This document shows positions 24,796 to 38,032 of a stretch of 64,000 nt of DNA, piece by piece. Position 1 is the first letter of the stretch. Every line of letters starts with the position of its first letter. The notes beneath the pieces were generated by a model. That model searched no databases. It was not told where the DNA came from and was given only the letters and a program-made list of their open reading frames with translations. Both the position numbers and the translations under genes were made by a program. This DNA is from Mytilus trossulus (taxonomy: Eukaryota > Mollusca > Bivalvia > Mytilida > Mytilidae): assembly GCF_036588685.1 (NCBI RefSeq), contig NC_086382.1, positions 5,555,001 through 5,619,000 of the forward strand. Direction: 5' to 3'.

Positions 24796-26313
24796 TTAAC
24801 TGATAGTGTAGATAGCTACGTCCCCATCCTCCTCGTTGCACACAATTAACACTTTTTTTTCGAAATCATAATGAATACTTCTGGGGTTCTCCAAATTGTC
24901 TGCTTCGTTCATCAGTATTTTGCTAGCTTCGCCATTTTGTTGAACAGCTGTAAGCTTGTTTTCCTGGTCACTTGCAACAAAAATGTGGTTTTTATTGTCA
25001 ACTGCTAATCCTGTCGGACCTTTAATGGACTGATCCTTAAATTCCCAAACCTCCTGACCAGCCATATCACAACTATGTAATGAGCTGTTGCCATAATCTG
25101 TGTAGAATATTCGGTTCTCTGTAACGGCTATATAGTCCACTATTGACGTAGCTATTGTAATTGTTTTCAGTTTTACCCCAAAAATAGCAATAACTGATAT
25201 TCCGCTTCCATTAATAAAAACATAACACTTTTCATTTCGATGACATATTCCCCAGCAACTATTTTGAAAATATATCTTCTTGTCTTCTGTTCGTTTTGAA
25301 ATGTTAATAATTTCTGTGTACTGCCCATAGTCACCATAAGTGATAGCAAGAACATCAGATTTAATTAGAGTGAGATCAAACGGAGGCTCGGAGACATCAA
25401 TGTTTCTGATAAACTGACCGGTTTCGCTATACTCCATGACAACATTCGTACCATTATAATTTGCCAGTAGTAAATTACCGTCAGGTGCCATTGTACAACC
25501 AGTGATGCTCATTGTCTTTTTCGTTTGATTAATTTTAAACTTTTGTTTCAAAGTGAGACGGATTCCACGGACTAAAGGTACGGAGAGACTAATAGTACTC
25601 TGAGCACCTTTGAAACTTGCATTATTTACTTGAAGACCAGCTTTCTTCTTTTCCACCAAGATGTCACCAAACATTTCAATTTTCATGGAATCTTTTAAGA
25701 ACTTGCAGAAAAATGGATGAATATTGATGGCAAATTTGCAATTTTCAGCGGAAATTGCAGTCGCAGTTTTCATTTCTTCATGGACTTTATGGTTAACCTG
25801 CCGTGTTGCGAGAAAAAGATGCTGATCCGAAGATCCAAGCTTCATTTGTATGATGGAATCATTAAGTGTCAGGAGTTCTCTGTGTGCTTTTTTGAATTGT
25901 GTCATCACTGTTGTGATTTTTCTTTTGCATATGTCGTTCTTCGACTCTAATTCACTCAGAGATGTTTTCTCTATTTCGTCTAAGCGCTTATTGATATGCT
26001 TTCTTGTATCTCGAATAATTATTTTAATGTTTCCCTTTTCTTTTTGTATATTTTCTTGTTCTTTCTCTCTATCATGAATTAACTGTTCGATGTTTTCTAA
26101 GCTTTCTATGATTGTTTTCTCCAAATCTGCTAGAGCGGTTGATTTCTTGGTATTTTTGGCCGCTTCTTTTATTGAAAGAAGATCTGAACAGTTTTGATGA
26201 AGGGCATTACTTTTAAGGCATGCATTACATATAGCCATGTCATGTATTTTGCAGTATTTAATAAGTGGTCTACTATGTTCGATGCAGCTCTGACTTACAT
26301 GGAATTTGGACAT
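24796..26313 (-). CDS. B-box 2 / coiled-coil / NHL-type propeller protein
   Basis: The product is about 505 residues, TRIM-like without RING and without a visible B-box 1. B-box 2 occupies the first 50 residues (SCIEHSRPLIKYCKIHDMAI, then CNACLKSNALH). A long charged coiled coil spans about 55-190. The C-terminal half holds NHL-like blades (GCTMAPDGNLLLANYNG, EVWEFKDQSIKGPTGLAVDN). The ATG at 26313 lies 7 bases inside an exon whose 3' splice site (T-rich, ending CAG at 26320) is clear, so B-box 1 may sit in an upstream exon or a 5' UTR exon may precede it. The frame is intact to the TAA at 24796. It is a paralogue of the genes at 6957 and 50435. Confidence 0.85.
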   Translation of the reverse strand: MSKFHVSQSCIEHSRPLIKYCKIHDMAICNACLKSNALHQNCSDLLSIKEAAKNTKKSTALADLEKTIIESLENIEQLIHDREKEQENIQKEKGNIKIIIRDTRKHINKRLDEIEKTSLSELESKNDICKRKITTVMTQFKKAHRELLTLNDSIIQMKLGSSDQHLFLATRQVNHKVHEEMKTATAISAENCKFAINIHPFFCKFLKDSMKIEMFGDILVEKKKAGLQVNNASFKGAQSTISLSVPLVRGIRLTLKQKFKINQTKKTMSITGCTMAPDGNLLLANYNGTNVVMEYSETGQFIRNIDVSEPPFDLTLIKSDVLAITYGDYGQYTEIINISKRTEDKKIYFQNSCWGICHRNEKCYVFINGSGISVIAIFGVKLKTITIATSIVDYIAVTENRIFYTDYGNSSLHSCDMAGQEVWEFKDQSIKGPTGLAVDNKNHIFVASDQENKLTAVQQNGEASKILMNEADNLENPRSIHYDFEKKVLIVCNEEDGDVAIYTIS

Positions 26314-26329
26314 TTTCAACTGAAATAAG

Positions 26330-27015
26330 AAAGTACAAATGGGCTACTTCTTATCTCATAGAATATCACAATCCATTTTAAAGTTTTTCCTGCAATATTC
26401 GAAACTATACTATACAATATTGGAGCATAACATATCAGACGAATAAAATTTAAGGAAGAAGATATTGGAAGAAGTCATGTATATGCGTGACTATTTTTCA
26501 ATCACCTTTTTTTATGTCATAGATACACCACTAGTTATATAAAGAAACCTATAAGTTCTTAAAACATAATCAGAACCCTTTCTAAATCTGTGGTTGTGGC
26601 ATTGTTTTACAAATGATCAACAGCTTTTAGATCCAAGACAAATAATTAAATGTTTGTATCTAAGTGTGTATTTACATTATTATTTGGAACACATATATGT
26701 ATGTGTATACTGATAGATGGAAATTTGATATGATTTTCAATGAGACAGTTATCCGACAGAGTCTTTACGAAGCGGTACTTCAGCAATTATAGGCTACCGT
26801 CTAATAACCTCAGTCAATGAGCAAAACGCATATTGTATAGTTTTGTATGAACTACCGAAATGACAATATGTGAAATAATGCAAAAGAATCGACCTGATTT
26901 GCCTGTTCATGTGTTCACCTCTAAATGCATTCTTTTATTATTGCCTCGAAACTGTCTACTAAATACTGACATTTATACAGCAATTATTTTCAAATAATAA
27001 GTTTGCATGTATGTT
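26330..27015. promoter_or_regulatory. Upstream region of the minus-strand B-box gene
   Basis: No coding exon for B-box 1 could be found here. The stretch is AT-rich. It must contain intron sequence if the 3' splice site at 26320 is used. Confidence 0.3.
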
Positions 27016-27290
27016 TCATTATATTAAGTTATTTTGATTGGCTAACAGAAAGTTCGCGTCTTTCTAACATTGACGTTGAATTTCATTACACAATGAAATT
27101 TAACATTCATGATGACACGAGGTCCGACATTAAAGTATACAGTTAAATTTTTAAAACAGCTTGATAGAAATCATGTTTTCATGATCCTAGCTAAAAAATG
27201 TAATTATATATATATATAAGTATTGAATGCTTATTTTTGTAATTTCATAGGGTTGTAAAATCGTTGACCGCGCACACATTTTTATAATGA
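27016..27290 (+). repeat. Arm of a dispersed inverted repeat pair
   Basis: This arm is inverted relative to about 30415-30680. Shared phrases are 'attttgattggc', 'tttcattacacaatgaaatt', 'aatttcatagggttgtaaaa' and 'cgttgaccgc'. The 'gggttgtaaaagcgttgac' phrase belongs to a repeat I recall as common in mussels. Confidence 0.7.
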
Positions 27291-27299
27291 AGCGCTCCC

Positions 27300-30100
27300 G
27301 CACTCCAAACATAATGTACTTCGATAACGCTGAATGCCTTACCAAACTTTCTCCTTTAAAATCAAATATTGCCATGAACAATAAGAACACATGTACCAGT
27401 TACTTGTAATGTATAAAAGTCTAAAAACTTATCAGTTGTGCATGACAACCCTTTTTCGTATTTGTTTTTCTTCTTTCAAAAACAATTAAATTATGAAAAT
27501 TACTTACTATATATTTTGGATTTTAGTCCAATTGGTGAATTTCCAATGGTTTTCAACTGTTTGTTTCTTAACAACCTTAATATGTATATAGATTTTATTC
27601 TGCCACGTAAAGAAATCGTTAAATGATTCAAAAGGTAAAGTAAAATTTTGTGATAAAAATGATTTCAATTTGATGTTATCGAAAATTTAATCTGATCAAA
27701 CAATTTAATATCATAATGTTTTAGATACCAACGTCATGTCATCAGTTATCAGACGTCTTCAGATAAACCATATCTTTGAAATATTCTCTTATTGGTAGAA
27801 TAATATTCACAGCAGGAATACTGATAGGGTGGCCTATTTCCCATTTAGACATCTATTCAACAGAGACAATACAGGGTGGTATTTGTTATCCATATTTTTA
27901 CATTTTTTTTTATAATGTAACAAAACTTAGAAGCTGCCATCAAACTTTGTCGAGTTGGCTTTTTCGTGCAGAAGTTTATACTTATAAGTTCAAACATTAC
28001 GTGTCAAATGTTTTTGACATAAATATAATTTCGAAATGTAAAGTTTCAAGCAGGGATACATCATTTCTTTTGTTTTTCTGCATACTAAGTATAACAATTA
28101 GTAGTAATATTACCAATGAGACATCCGGTGTTCAAATGATATAGATGGAATCATTTTTTGAATTATATATGCACCATAAGTCCATCATCAATAAACAAAT
28201 CTAATACCTAACCGTCAGCTATCAAAGATACCTACTAGGCAAAATGTAAAACAATGTTATCGAGGAAAACACGGCCTTATTTATTACAACACAATTATTA
28301 GAAAACATATTTAACAGGGTGACATAACATGACAGGGTTTTCCTCTTGAAAGGTTACATTCAAGGTTGGTTAAACTGTGTGAAATGCTATTAACGCCATT
28401 TAACGATTAAGTGTGTTTAAACAAAACCATAACAAAAGTACCGAACTCTAATGCAAATATGTGTGTGTGTATTGTCATAACGTGTGCACATTACAATGCA
28501 CTGTTTACACTACTGAAAAAAAGAGAATCCAATGTAACACATAATCACCATATAAATATAAAATACTTCTTGAGAATGAGATAAACATGTTTAAACAACA
28601 GTGATTTAATTTACGCAGGTCTCTACCTTATAAATTCTTAACATCTTCATGTCAGTAAAAAAAAACAACGAACTGAATGTGGATAAATGATCTTCGTTAA
28701 GAATTCTTAGGTCTCAACTAATTTTACCAAATATCACTGAATTATTATTTTAGGCCAAATTCGTCTATTTCAACATGTTTATGACTTCAAAGTGATGTTA
28801 CATTTTGTATATCATAATATAACTAAAGTGTCAACATATCATCCTATGAATTCATCATTACAACTATACAAATTTAAAAGAATGAAAGAATTTTACTATT
28901 TTTGTGTTTCCAGGGGTCAGATAATATCTTTTCATATACCGTACCATTATCAATATGAAATTATTCCTTTTGTTGTTTCAATAATTGTATGTTTGTTCTT
29001 AAGATATGATAGATTTGCAAAAGTGTTGTCACTTGATAAACTTAAAACATATTTTCTATTCATAATTGAACATCTTCGCATTTTAGTTTCATTTTTCGTC
29101 TATTCTATGGAAACTTTATGCTTTTCTTTGAATTATCCCTCATATTGTCAATTTGGTAATTGCTTTTCAATTATTATTTTTTTGATATTCATTTTCAATG
29201 GAAAAATATAAATTAATAAGGCATTTGAAAAATTTATTTTATTAACCTATCTCTGTATCAGTATCTTCAGCCGAAAATCTGTTCGGCATTAACAAAATCT
29301 GTAGCTCTGAAAATAAGATAATGATTGCCATTATGATTCCTATCAAGTGTACCATAGGCTTCGTCACATGGAATCACGTTCTGGTCTACCAATGCCACAA
29401 CTGGCTTTAATATTTCTTTAAAAAGACAGCAAGAAATACTTAAGATACAATAAAATTCATAATTCGATGAGAGACCGAGAACACCATACTGAAAACTGAA
29501 ATTGTCGAAATTTCAAACAACTGCCTACATAATATTGCAAGGAAATCGGGAACCAGAGCAAAACGAACACCAGTTAATATCATGTGATTCTCAGAAGCAC
29601 CGGGGAGTATGAATGATCTTTACAACATGTAGCACCAATTAGGTTGCTCATGATAAGTACATGTTTGGTCATTAGTTTCATTATGTAAGTTCACAATAAA
29701 AGAAAAGCAGTAGGATTTCGCTTACTTAATTGGAACATATCTGTTGTCAACAATGACAATGATATTCTATAACGGTCAATATACTCATCATAGCGTGCAT
29801 ACAACCTTCAAATGAATGATCTTAACTTAACCATGTGGAACCATGGTATTAATAGCCTTCTTGTAATCAGCGATCCTCTATCAAGGAAATCATGATAGAG
29901 AATGATAACTCTGCAATATTATATTAACTAGGAGACATATACCTCATGGAATTATGCAGACGCTGTTAGAGTGTTGATTTATGGAAATGGAAAGCACACA
30001 ATTGAATGCCTGTTAGACTGTAAATACGACTTATTACACCAAATGATTTCAAGTTTTGACTAATTCTAAAGTTGTTGTTGTGTGTTATCATCTTAATTCT
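27300..30100. other. AT-rich intergenic region without recognised genes
   Basis: Open frames of 122 residues (27776-28144) and 139 residues (28792-29211) occur on the plus strand. Their composition is that of AT-rich DNA (F, I, Y, L) and no domain is visible. The region lies downstream of the lectin gene's last exon and may hold its 3' UTR near 30000-30105. Confidence 0.4.
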
Positions 30101-30105
30101 GAAAC

Positions 30106-33100
30106 TTACTGTTTTTCACAAATGAAATGAACATTTCTATCATAACAATCGTTGTCGGTCCAATACAGGTTATCACCATCCAGGAAACACATCAAACAGT
30201 TCTTTTTGATAGAAAGTGACACATTATTATCTGGTTTACCTGGTTCCCAGGCTGTGTAACCTTTTTGTGCGGTACCAGTTTCTGTCCAAAGCCATTGTCC
30301 TTCAAACACTAGATCTGTTGCTCCAATAAAAAAGTTTCTGAAACCTTCTCCTGCAGTTAAAGACATTTTCAAATTTATTGGGGTGTAAAAGCGTTGACAG
30401 AAGTACATTTTTTTTTCTAAAAATGTGCGGACGGTGAACGCTTTTACAACCCTATGAAATTACAAAAAGAAGAATTTAATACTTATAATTACATTTCTTA
30501 GGTAAGATCATGAAAGCACGATTTCTATCAAGTTTTCCATTAATTTACCTGTGCACTTTATCGTGGGAGCTCGTGTCATCATGAATATTACATTTCATAG
30601 TGTAATGAATGTTGACTTCAGAAGGATGCGTGATTGATATTGGCCAATCAAAATAACGTATCATAATGAAATATTCATGCAATGTTATTATAAGAAATTG
30701 AAATGTGTCGATTCAATAAAAAAAACCCATTTATTTGGAAGAGTCAAATAACATATGTCATTAGTTTTGGACGATAATTGCCTTATTATATCATACCAGA
30801 TTTTCTGAGTTTTAAATCTCTATAAATCAATGTCCTCGATGCTGTTTGACTTGGTACACATGATTTACCCTAGAATATCATCATCAAACAGTTGGGTCAG
30901 TTCAACACGACGGGTGCCACATGTGGAGAAAGATCTGCTCATCCTTCCAGAGCACTTAAGATCACCCCTAGATTTTGGTGTGGTTCGTGTTGCTTAGTCT
31001 TTAGTTTCCTATGTGTTGTCTTCTGTACTATTATTTGTCTGTTTTTCTTTTAATTTTAGCAGAGGTGTTGTCAGTTTATTTTCAATCTATGACTGTCTTT
31101 TCTAGCCTCTCTTGAAATTTTTCAAAAACTGAACTAGAACAACAGTAGAACTGTTCTGATATCCGCTGTTCTGTTGTAAAAGAGTTTGGACAGTTCTAGC
31201 TAAGAACATCGTCGGGAAAAATATTCATAATCATAATTGTTTTATTTAGCGTCACTGATGGTTCTTTTTAAACGAAACGAGCGCGTCTGGCCTACACAAT
31301 TTGAATCATTGTATATATGATGAATTTTATTACGTTTTTTAACCCTATATTAGATTCTGACAGTTCTACTCTAACAGATTCTGACAGTTCTACTCTAACA
31401 GATTCTGATAGTTCTACTCTAACAGATTCTGACAGTTCTACTCTATAAGAAAGGTTAATACAGCTATAGTAGAACTGATCTAAAACTGTTTCGAACAGCG
31501 ATAAAACAGATTTTACTGAGAAAATTGAGAGAGATTAGAAACAATCCTGAGATGTTTAATGAAAAATAAGTTATTCATGTTGTTTCTTCGAATATCAGTA
31601 GCTAATATCCTTTAAGCAGTATGATTTGTGTTAACTATAAAAAAAAAACGTTTTATAAAACATAAGCCACATCATCAACAAACTAAATTTCAAGTTCGTT
31701 TTTTGTTGTTGTGATATTTTGAGGGGAAAAAAGATATGTGCCTCTTATCTCTGTTTACTCATATTTTACTAACCATCTAAGATACTGATAATTTTTCTCA
31801 TAAATGAATGTTTTTCTGCACTGTCATCTGTTGCTAAATACGCCTGATGAGATCTACAGCTGCTCTACAAACAAATTATAAATATCAATTCAGCATGTTA
31901 TTCACTTGCACATTTGGTATGTGACCTTTTTTTTTAAACTTCATAGGTTAACATCTCATTCAGTGTGATGACTATATCCATTGGTTTACTATAACGGTTT
32001 ATTGGATTATCCTTCGTAAGTAGAAATCAGTTTAATTTTGCAAAACATTTTTTTTTTTATTATCTATTATTTAAACTTCGTTTTTACAAATTTGACTTGC
32101 AAGAAAACAATTCGACATTATTTTGTTTTCGATTTATGCCGATTTTATATGTTAGACATTCTGTATTTGCTCAGCGAGTCCAGCTAATGTCAGAAGGAAA
32201 ATTGAAATCAGGAAGACCAATATCGCTTACTATTTAGACAGATTTGGGTTTTTTTTTTGTTAAAGATAAAACGATTATATCGATGATACGTAATGTTTTG
32301 ATATTCAATCAAAGGAATTTCGATACTAGTATTTAACTATTGCAAATGAGGTTCAAACTTCCAATCTATCTTCAAATGTCATGTTGATGTATTATTAATC
32401 CACTGGACGTGGAAAGATTTCGTGATGTTTTTTTTATGTTTTCGTACATAATAATATGTTTCCTGGTATACATCTAGTTTAGAGACAGCATAAATTAGTT
32501 CGATAAACAGATAAGTTCTCACGAAAGCATGAAATACGTAACTTCAAATCCTTCTATTTAAATTAATACCAATTTTATAGAAACTTACATGTGCCTCAAA
32601 CCAATTTTTCTTTTCAGGACTAAACAAGAGACATTCGCCTTGAAATTCTGCCCAGCCCTTAGGACACCTTGAAGTTGACGGCACGTGTGGTATGCCTGAA
32701 AAATAGTTAAACTACAGTCCTTTATTAAGGTAAAAATGTAAACGGGATTAATTCCGCCATATTTTGTGCCAGGCTATATGCACCATAAACTAGCCATAAA
32801 AACTCAAAATCAAGCGTTTTCAATCCAGGGACCGAAGATAAAAAAAAAAATCTGATCTGTCATACTCCAATCTTCGTTACAGGCGATAGAAATTCTTATT
32901 TCCACCGTTCTTGAATGATATAAGCTGTTTATTGGATCGATGTTATAAGTGCTATCGAGAACAAAAAGTAAAAGAGCAGAAATATCGAACTCCAAAGAAA
33001 ATTAAAAACAACAAGTCTCTAAGCAAATGGCAAAATCAAAACCTCAAAGAAATCAAACATGAATGGAAAACAACTGGCATATTTCTGACTTAGAACAGGC

Positions 33101-35259
33101 ATATCACAGCGTAATCAAAGGGGCATGAGTTGCGTTTTAGATCGAGGTATGATGTTTTTTAATTTTTATAAAAGCGGAATATTAAAGATATATAACTCAT
33201 AATTTTGTATAAAAAATCACATTCTTACTACATCAATATCGACACATATTCCATGACTTAAGTACCTTGAACATGTTATTATATCCTATAAACATAAACT
33301 AGAGGCCGACCTCTACATAGATGAACTAAGACTTTGATTAAAATTGAGAATGAAAATGGGGAATGTGTCAAAGAGACAACAACCCGACCTAAGGACAGAC
33401 CAACAGCATAAGGTCACCAATGGATTTACAATAAACTCATCATAGATACAAGGATTGAAATTTATACAACACAGCGAGAAAATCTTTATTTGAAAATATT
33501 CAAGTAAAATTCAGTATAAGTGACAGCTTTAAAATCAAAAAACCTGAACTGCGGATGTCACACTTTATTGTCAAGGTACTTACTACAAAGGTTGCATGTC
33601 GCTTGGCAGAACATTTTCAAGCCGCTATCACATGCAGATTGATCGCACGCGACACGTGAATCATCCACACAGGACGGTACAGTTTGTGTTGTAACTGTTG
33701 TAGCTTGAGGTTTAGTTTGTACTGAAAATATATATGATATGTCACTAATTTAAAAAGCAGCTATTTTATACTCTTTCATTGAACAAAGTAACATGTTGTT
33801 TTCAATGTTTTTTGTTCTTTGGAATATTTTAATATTTAAAAACGGATTCATCCCCTACCTAACGTATATATTTTTACAAGAACTCTGAAACCCGGTTATC
33901 ATTGCTGATAAAATTAAAATTGATGTTATTAGTCTTAAACAAAAAAGGTTACATTGAGCACTTGGAAGAGACCAATACATATGACGGTGTTTTGAAGACA
34001 CTCATGTGATTAAGATATGAAAAAAAGTATTTATAAAAGTACCAAAATCCAGGGTTAATTCAAATGATGTGAACTCCATAAATCTGTCAAAACACTCCGC
34101 TATACCAACCAATGGTAGAAATTGTAAAAACTGAAATATTTCTGACTTTGTTCAGTCATTTTCTGAACAAAAGATTGTGTTAACACTGGTTTAATAGATG
34201 ACAAAAACTGCAACTTGTATAACAGTTGTTGTTAGTTCCGATATATCGACAATATTGAATGCGCGTGATGGGAGATCCGTACTTCATCATTGCCTAAGAT
34301 TCTAAATGAACACAGAACAGACGTATAATTTTTTAGTACAGATATATTCATTTTTGTAATTGTCGTTGAGTTTCCAGTGAAATTGTCACTAACTAATATT
34401 TCATTCTGATTTGTTTCAACGACCAAATAGCCATACCAGTTCCATAAAAAAGTATAAACGTCTTCTTCTTCTTTTGCGCTTAGCCCATTGTCTAGCATAA
34501 TTCTTGATTAAATTCATCATATTTTAAAGTAGTTTCCAAAATTTTCTATATTGATGGTTTTACGCTCGATTGAATGTAAAGTGTAATGTATGAGTTGAAA
34601 ATAAACTTCCAATTGCTGAATGGTTCTAAATCATTTGTAAATGCTAAGGTAAAATACAAGTTGCGTATATCTACTTTTGTCACTACCCGTGTTCAAAGGA
34701 GATATATTTTGTGGAATCGAATCCCAAAGTTTTGTAAATAGATGAACTCATGTTCTGTATTCCTTTTCTTTGTTACTTTGAGTCGATTATTTTCCATGAA
34801 CAGTAAGTATGAGAAGACATATGCCAAAGTATGTACCGAATAACTATTAAAAAAGGGAAATCAAATATGTGTAAGCTAATATCATGTGAACTGTTCTATA
34901 AAATCAATAAGTGGAATATGGACTGATACATAAAATCAAAAGATATCTATTATGCCAACATAAAACTTACCGTTAGTACATCCTTCACACGACTGTTCTT
35001 CATATTTATTTTGAAAATACTGCTGTCTTGTTATATTACAGGACTGCAAGCATTCATCAAAAGTCGTTTGCTGGCCTTGAACATGAACACAGCAAAGTGG
35101 TTTCATTCTGTATCTTGTACCTCCGCAAGTGGAATTACATGCTGACCACGCTTCCCAAGGATAAAATTCGCATTCATGCAGTCCGTACGAGCAACTAGAT
35201 TGGGCGTTTACTACGGAGACATATAAAAACATGAAGATATAAAAAAGTAACTTTATCAT
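30106..35259 (-). CDS. Secreted TSP1-like / ShKT-like / C-type lectin protein, five exons
   Basis: Exons read from splice sites and phase are 35259-34971, 33721-33584, 32695-32589, 31864-31774 and 30350-30106. Together they give 870 bases, 289 residues and a stop. Introns begin GTAAGT (GTTAGT for the fourth) and end in AG. Exon 1 has a signal peptide (MIKLLFYIFMFLYVSVVNAQ) and a cysteine-rich TSP1-like module (WEAWSACNSTCGG). Exon 2 is a symmetric phase 1-1 module with six cysteines in ShKT spacing, ending CQATCNLC. Exons 3-5 form a C-type lectin domain: CPKGWAEFQGEC, AYLATDD, then WEPGKPDN and WTDNDC. The sugar-site triplet is KPD where EPN or QPD is usual, so calcium-dependent sugar binding is uncertain. 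The likely role is extracellular recognition in immunity or mucus. The stop overlaps a good donor (CAGTAAGT), so a longer form is possible. Confidence 0.85.
30415..30680 (-). repeat. Inverted partner of 27016-27290, in intron 4 of the lectin gene
   Basis: Read on the minus strand this matches 27016-27290. It starts about 65 bases upstream (in transcript direction) of the last lectin exon. Confidence 0.7.
30880..31100 (-). repeat. Dispersed repeat, inverted copy of 19676-19960
   Basis: This copy contains the inverse of 'gatcctgctccacatgtg' and 'gaaccccaccaaaaactagg' with small changes. It lies in intron 4 of the lectin gene. Confidence 0.65.
31350..31446 (+). repeat. 24-bp tandem repeat, four units
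   Basis: Four copies of 'agattctgacagttctactc' plus 'taac' follow each other with one or two differences, in intron 4 of the lectin gene. Confidence 0.9.
33345..33480 (+). repeat. Mytilus-type short repeat in lectin intron 2
   Basis: The phrase 'aatggggaatgtgtcaaaga' followed by 'gacaacaacccgacc' is one I recall as a very abundant mussel repeat. It ends with 'aaactcatcatagatacaag', whose inverse is at about 49115-49145. Confidence 0.6.
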
Positions 35260-38030
35260 ACTATAAAGTGTTGAAAAAAAATGTCGATATACTAATGTTA
35301 ATTAAAAAAAGTTATACATATGCGGAAACTGTCATACGACTACGATAAGGATTACAAATACACCTACAGGTAGCGTTTAAATCATGGGCTTTCTCAAAGT
35401 GTAAAACAAAAAACATCAATCCAAAACAATGTAACGATAGTGATGTTTTTCTGTAGTTGAACAACGATGTTTTTTCTAAAATATTTGCAGAAGTGTGTTA
35501 ATATTAATTACTTTATACGGTGTTATCCAGGTTGAAAATGCTGTAATTACATACTGAACATACATTATTTTAAAAATGAATTTAACATGAGAAACACAAA
35601 ATATCGCAGTTGTCGTTGAAGCAGCTAGATTGGGCCAATTGCTGAAAAAAAAAGTCAGCAATACTTTGTATTTGGAAAGGTGCAATCAACCATGGATCAT
35701 TTTAGAATGTTTATGCTAAAACATACTTTCTCTTTTTTATTTTGTTCTCACGAGATTGAGGACATAATGCGGACGGGTGTTTTTGAGCTATTTTTATTCA
35801 TGAAATTTAACTTCGATATAATTTAATTTTGAAATCTTTTATTTTTCCAGAATAGGACAAACACTTTTGTCTACGTTTTTGATTTCAATGGAAAAAAGTC
35901 ACAACTTTTCTAGGAGAAAAGAACAGTTATCAATGAACTTCTCTTTGTTTGAAATATATTTTAGACTGTTTGCCAAACTCAGTTGAAATTTAAAAATAGT
36001 GTACTCAAATAGTTAAATCTTTGCTAACTATATTTTAAACAGCAACAAAAGAAAAATGATGAGTGGGTGGTCTTAATAACCTACATAGAAACATGACTTG
36101 CAAATGCCAATAAATTTTCAAAGTCAATAGACAATTACTGAGGGGACAGGTCCAAATATGTTCTATGGAAATGAGATGTTCCTATACTTATACAACTGCA
36201 TAAAACATAATATTGAACCACCACTTGTGGTTCAACATAAACTAGACGTTATCACAAACTAATACATTGCGAAGCAAACGCCGACGCCGTAAACATAATG
36301 TATATGTATTGAAAAGCTTTAAAACGGAGTGAATATCAAATATGATATGACGTGCTGCAGTGCTGCATTATGACTTGTCTGATTTACCCTGCATTTCTTG
36401 TTTTGCGTCTACATTATTAGCATTTGGGGATTAAGGTGAGAGTGCAAAAACAAACAAAAAAAGAAATGAAATTTTCCTTATTATAAAGAAGCAGAACTGT
36501 AGTACAGCAGGTGACTTTTTGCGTTTTATAGGTTTTTACCTTTGTGTATGAGCTTTATCAAATAAAGTGGAGGCAAAGTTGAATTAGAGTGCAGCAAAAT
36601 AAAATGAAAAGATGGAAGGACAGACGGTAAAACGGACGATCAAGGGTAATACATGTCTAATGCCCCATACGCCTATCGACAGGGCATAAAAAAAAATCCC
36701 CCGTTTTGGTCCTTTCTATAACATCATAATAATAGAAAACAATACACATTTTGAGATCTTAGATTATACTGAATACTTTGAAAACACATTGAAATTGGTA
36801 AAGCAAATGGCAGTTTTATAAGAATGCATTTTTACAACTTTTGCCCCGTTAGTGGTAATAATCCTTGTGTAAAATTTAATACAAACAAATCGACTCCTTC
36901 AACGTTTTGACATTAAAACCAAGTGACTATAGATGAAGAAAACAGCGCCAAACCTTCATACATACCAAAATAATATTGCATTCATATAAAAATGATTCCA
37001 ACAGTTGCTTAATTGAACAACATACATCATTAAGAAATTCTTAATAAACATTGCTTTTATGATATTGGAACCCTTAGTTCAGTTTGGAAAAAAAACAACA
37101 GAAAAGCATAATATGAATTGTAATTCTCACGTTGAAAAATGTTCATATATACTGAGAAAAGTATTCATATACGGAACTACATTTGTACATTCATATATAG
37201 AATAAGTATGTGCATATATAGAAAAAAGTATATGCATATGAATATAAAAAAGAAGATGTGGTATGAGTGCATTGATTTTTTTGTTTATCACTCAAGGGCT
37301 TCCGTAAGTTTCAATCCAAGTTTTTTTTCTTTTTTAAACAATATATTGTAATAGAGATCTTGGGAATCATTAGGTATGGACGGTTTTTTTTTGCAGTGTC
37401 GATAATTTTCCCATAGCATGGCTGGTATGCTCGAAACATGAGCTTTAACTCCTGTTCTGTAACTGGTAATATTTTCTTCAATTTATTTTACAAATTATTT
37501 AAGTATATAAGAAATTCACCGATTAATGTGGATAAGTATGATCAACTTATGAATTATATATAGGAATCATCGAAAACTTCGGTATTACAACAAATTACAA
37601 ACCAAAGACGCTGGACTACGTCGAAAAATAAGATACAGTCATATACATTGGCACTCACACCACATCTTCCTTTATCTATATACAATGAACAAACAAAGAA
37701 AATTAGATCAACAAGACACGAAAAAGATACCTGTTACAAGCACAAATTTTGGTGAGGCAAAACCAGTTTTATGTCGCATCGCCTCATATATCAGTTACAA
37801 ATTTGTTATTATTTTCTATTTGTTTTAATTTTTATTACACAATATATTTGTTTTGTTATATTTTACATAAATATCATTAAGAATGTTGTACTTTTACTTT
37901 TAAATTCGCAAAAGTATCACCTCCTCGAAAATATTTAAATGCTTGATATACTTATATAATATGAATGTTGGTTATCTTATCATATTGAATGTTTGTAAAT
38001 ATTGTCATGTTTGTTAATATTGTCATGTTT
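35260..38030. other. Upstream of the lectin gene: AT-rich, a decayed exon-like piece, repeats
   Basis: On the minus strand, 35641-35587 reads AQSSCFNDNCDILCFSC after a pyrimidine-rich AG, and shares 'gcaRctagattgggc' with the mature N-terminus of exon 1 (AQSSC at about 35201). It may be a lost paralogous exon. Short repeats lie near 37246-37275 and 37620-37690. Otherwise nothing is recognised. Confidence 0.35.
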
Positions 38031-38032
38031 GT

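Noticed and set aside
28792..29211. 139-residue plus-strand ORF with hydrophobic stretches
   Set aside because: The composition (F, I, Y, L, S) is that expected from AT-rich DNA. There is no recognisable domain, no splice context and no repeat relationship that would support a gene.
34232..34498. 88-residue minus-strand ORF with several N-glycosylation-like sites, in intron 1 of the lectin gene
   Set aside because: It could be an alternative exon, but the five-exon model is complete without it, and I see no domain or clear acceptor/donor pair in matching phase.
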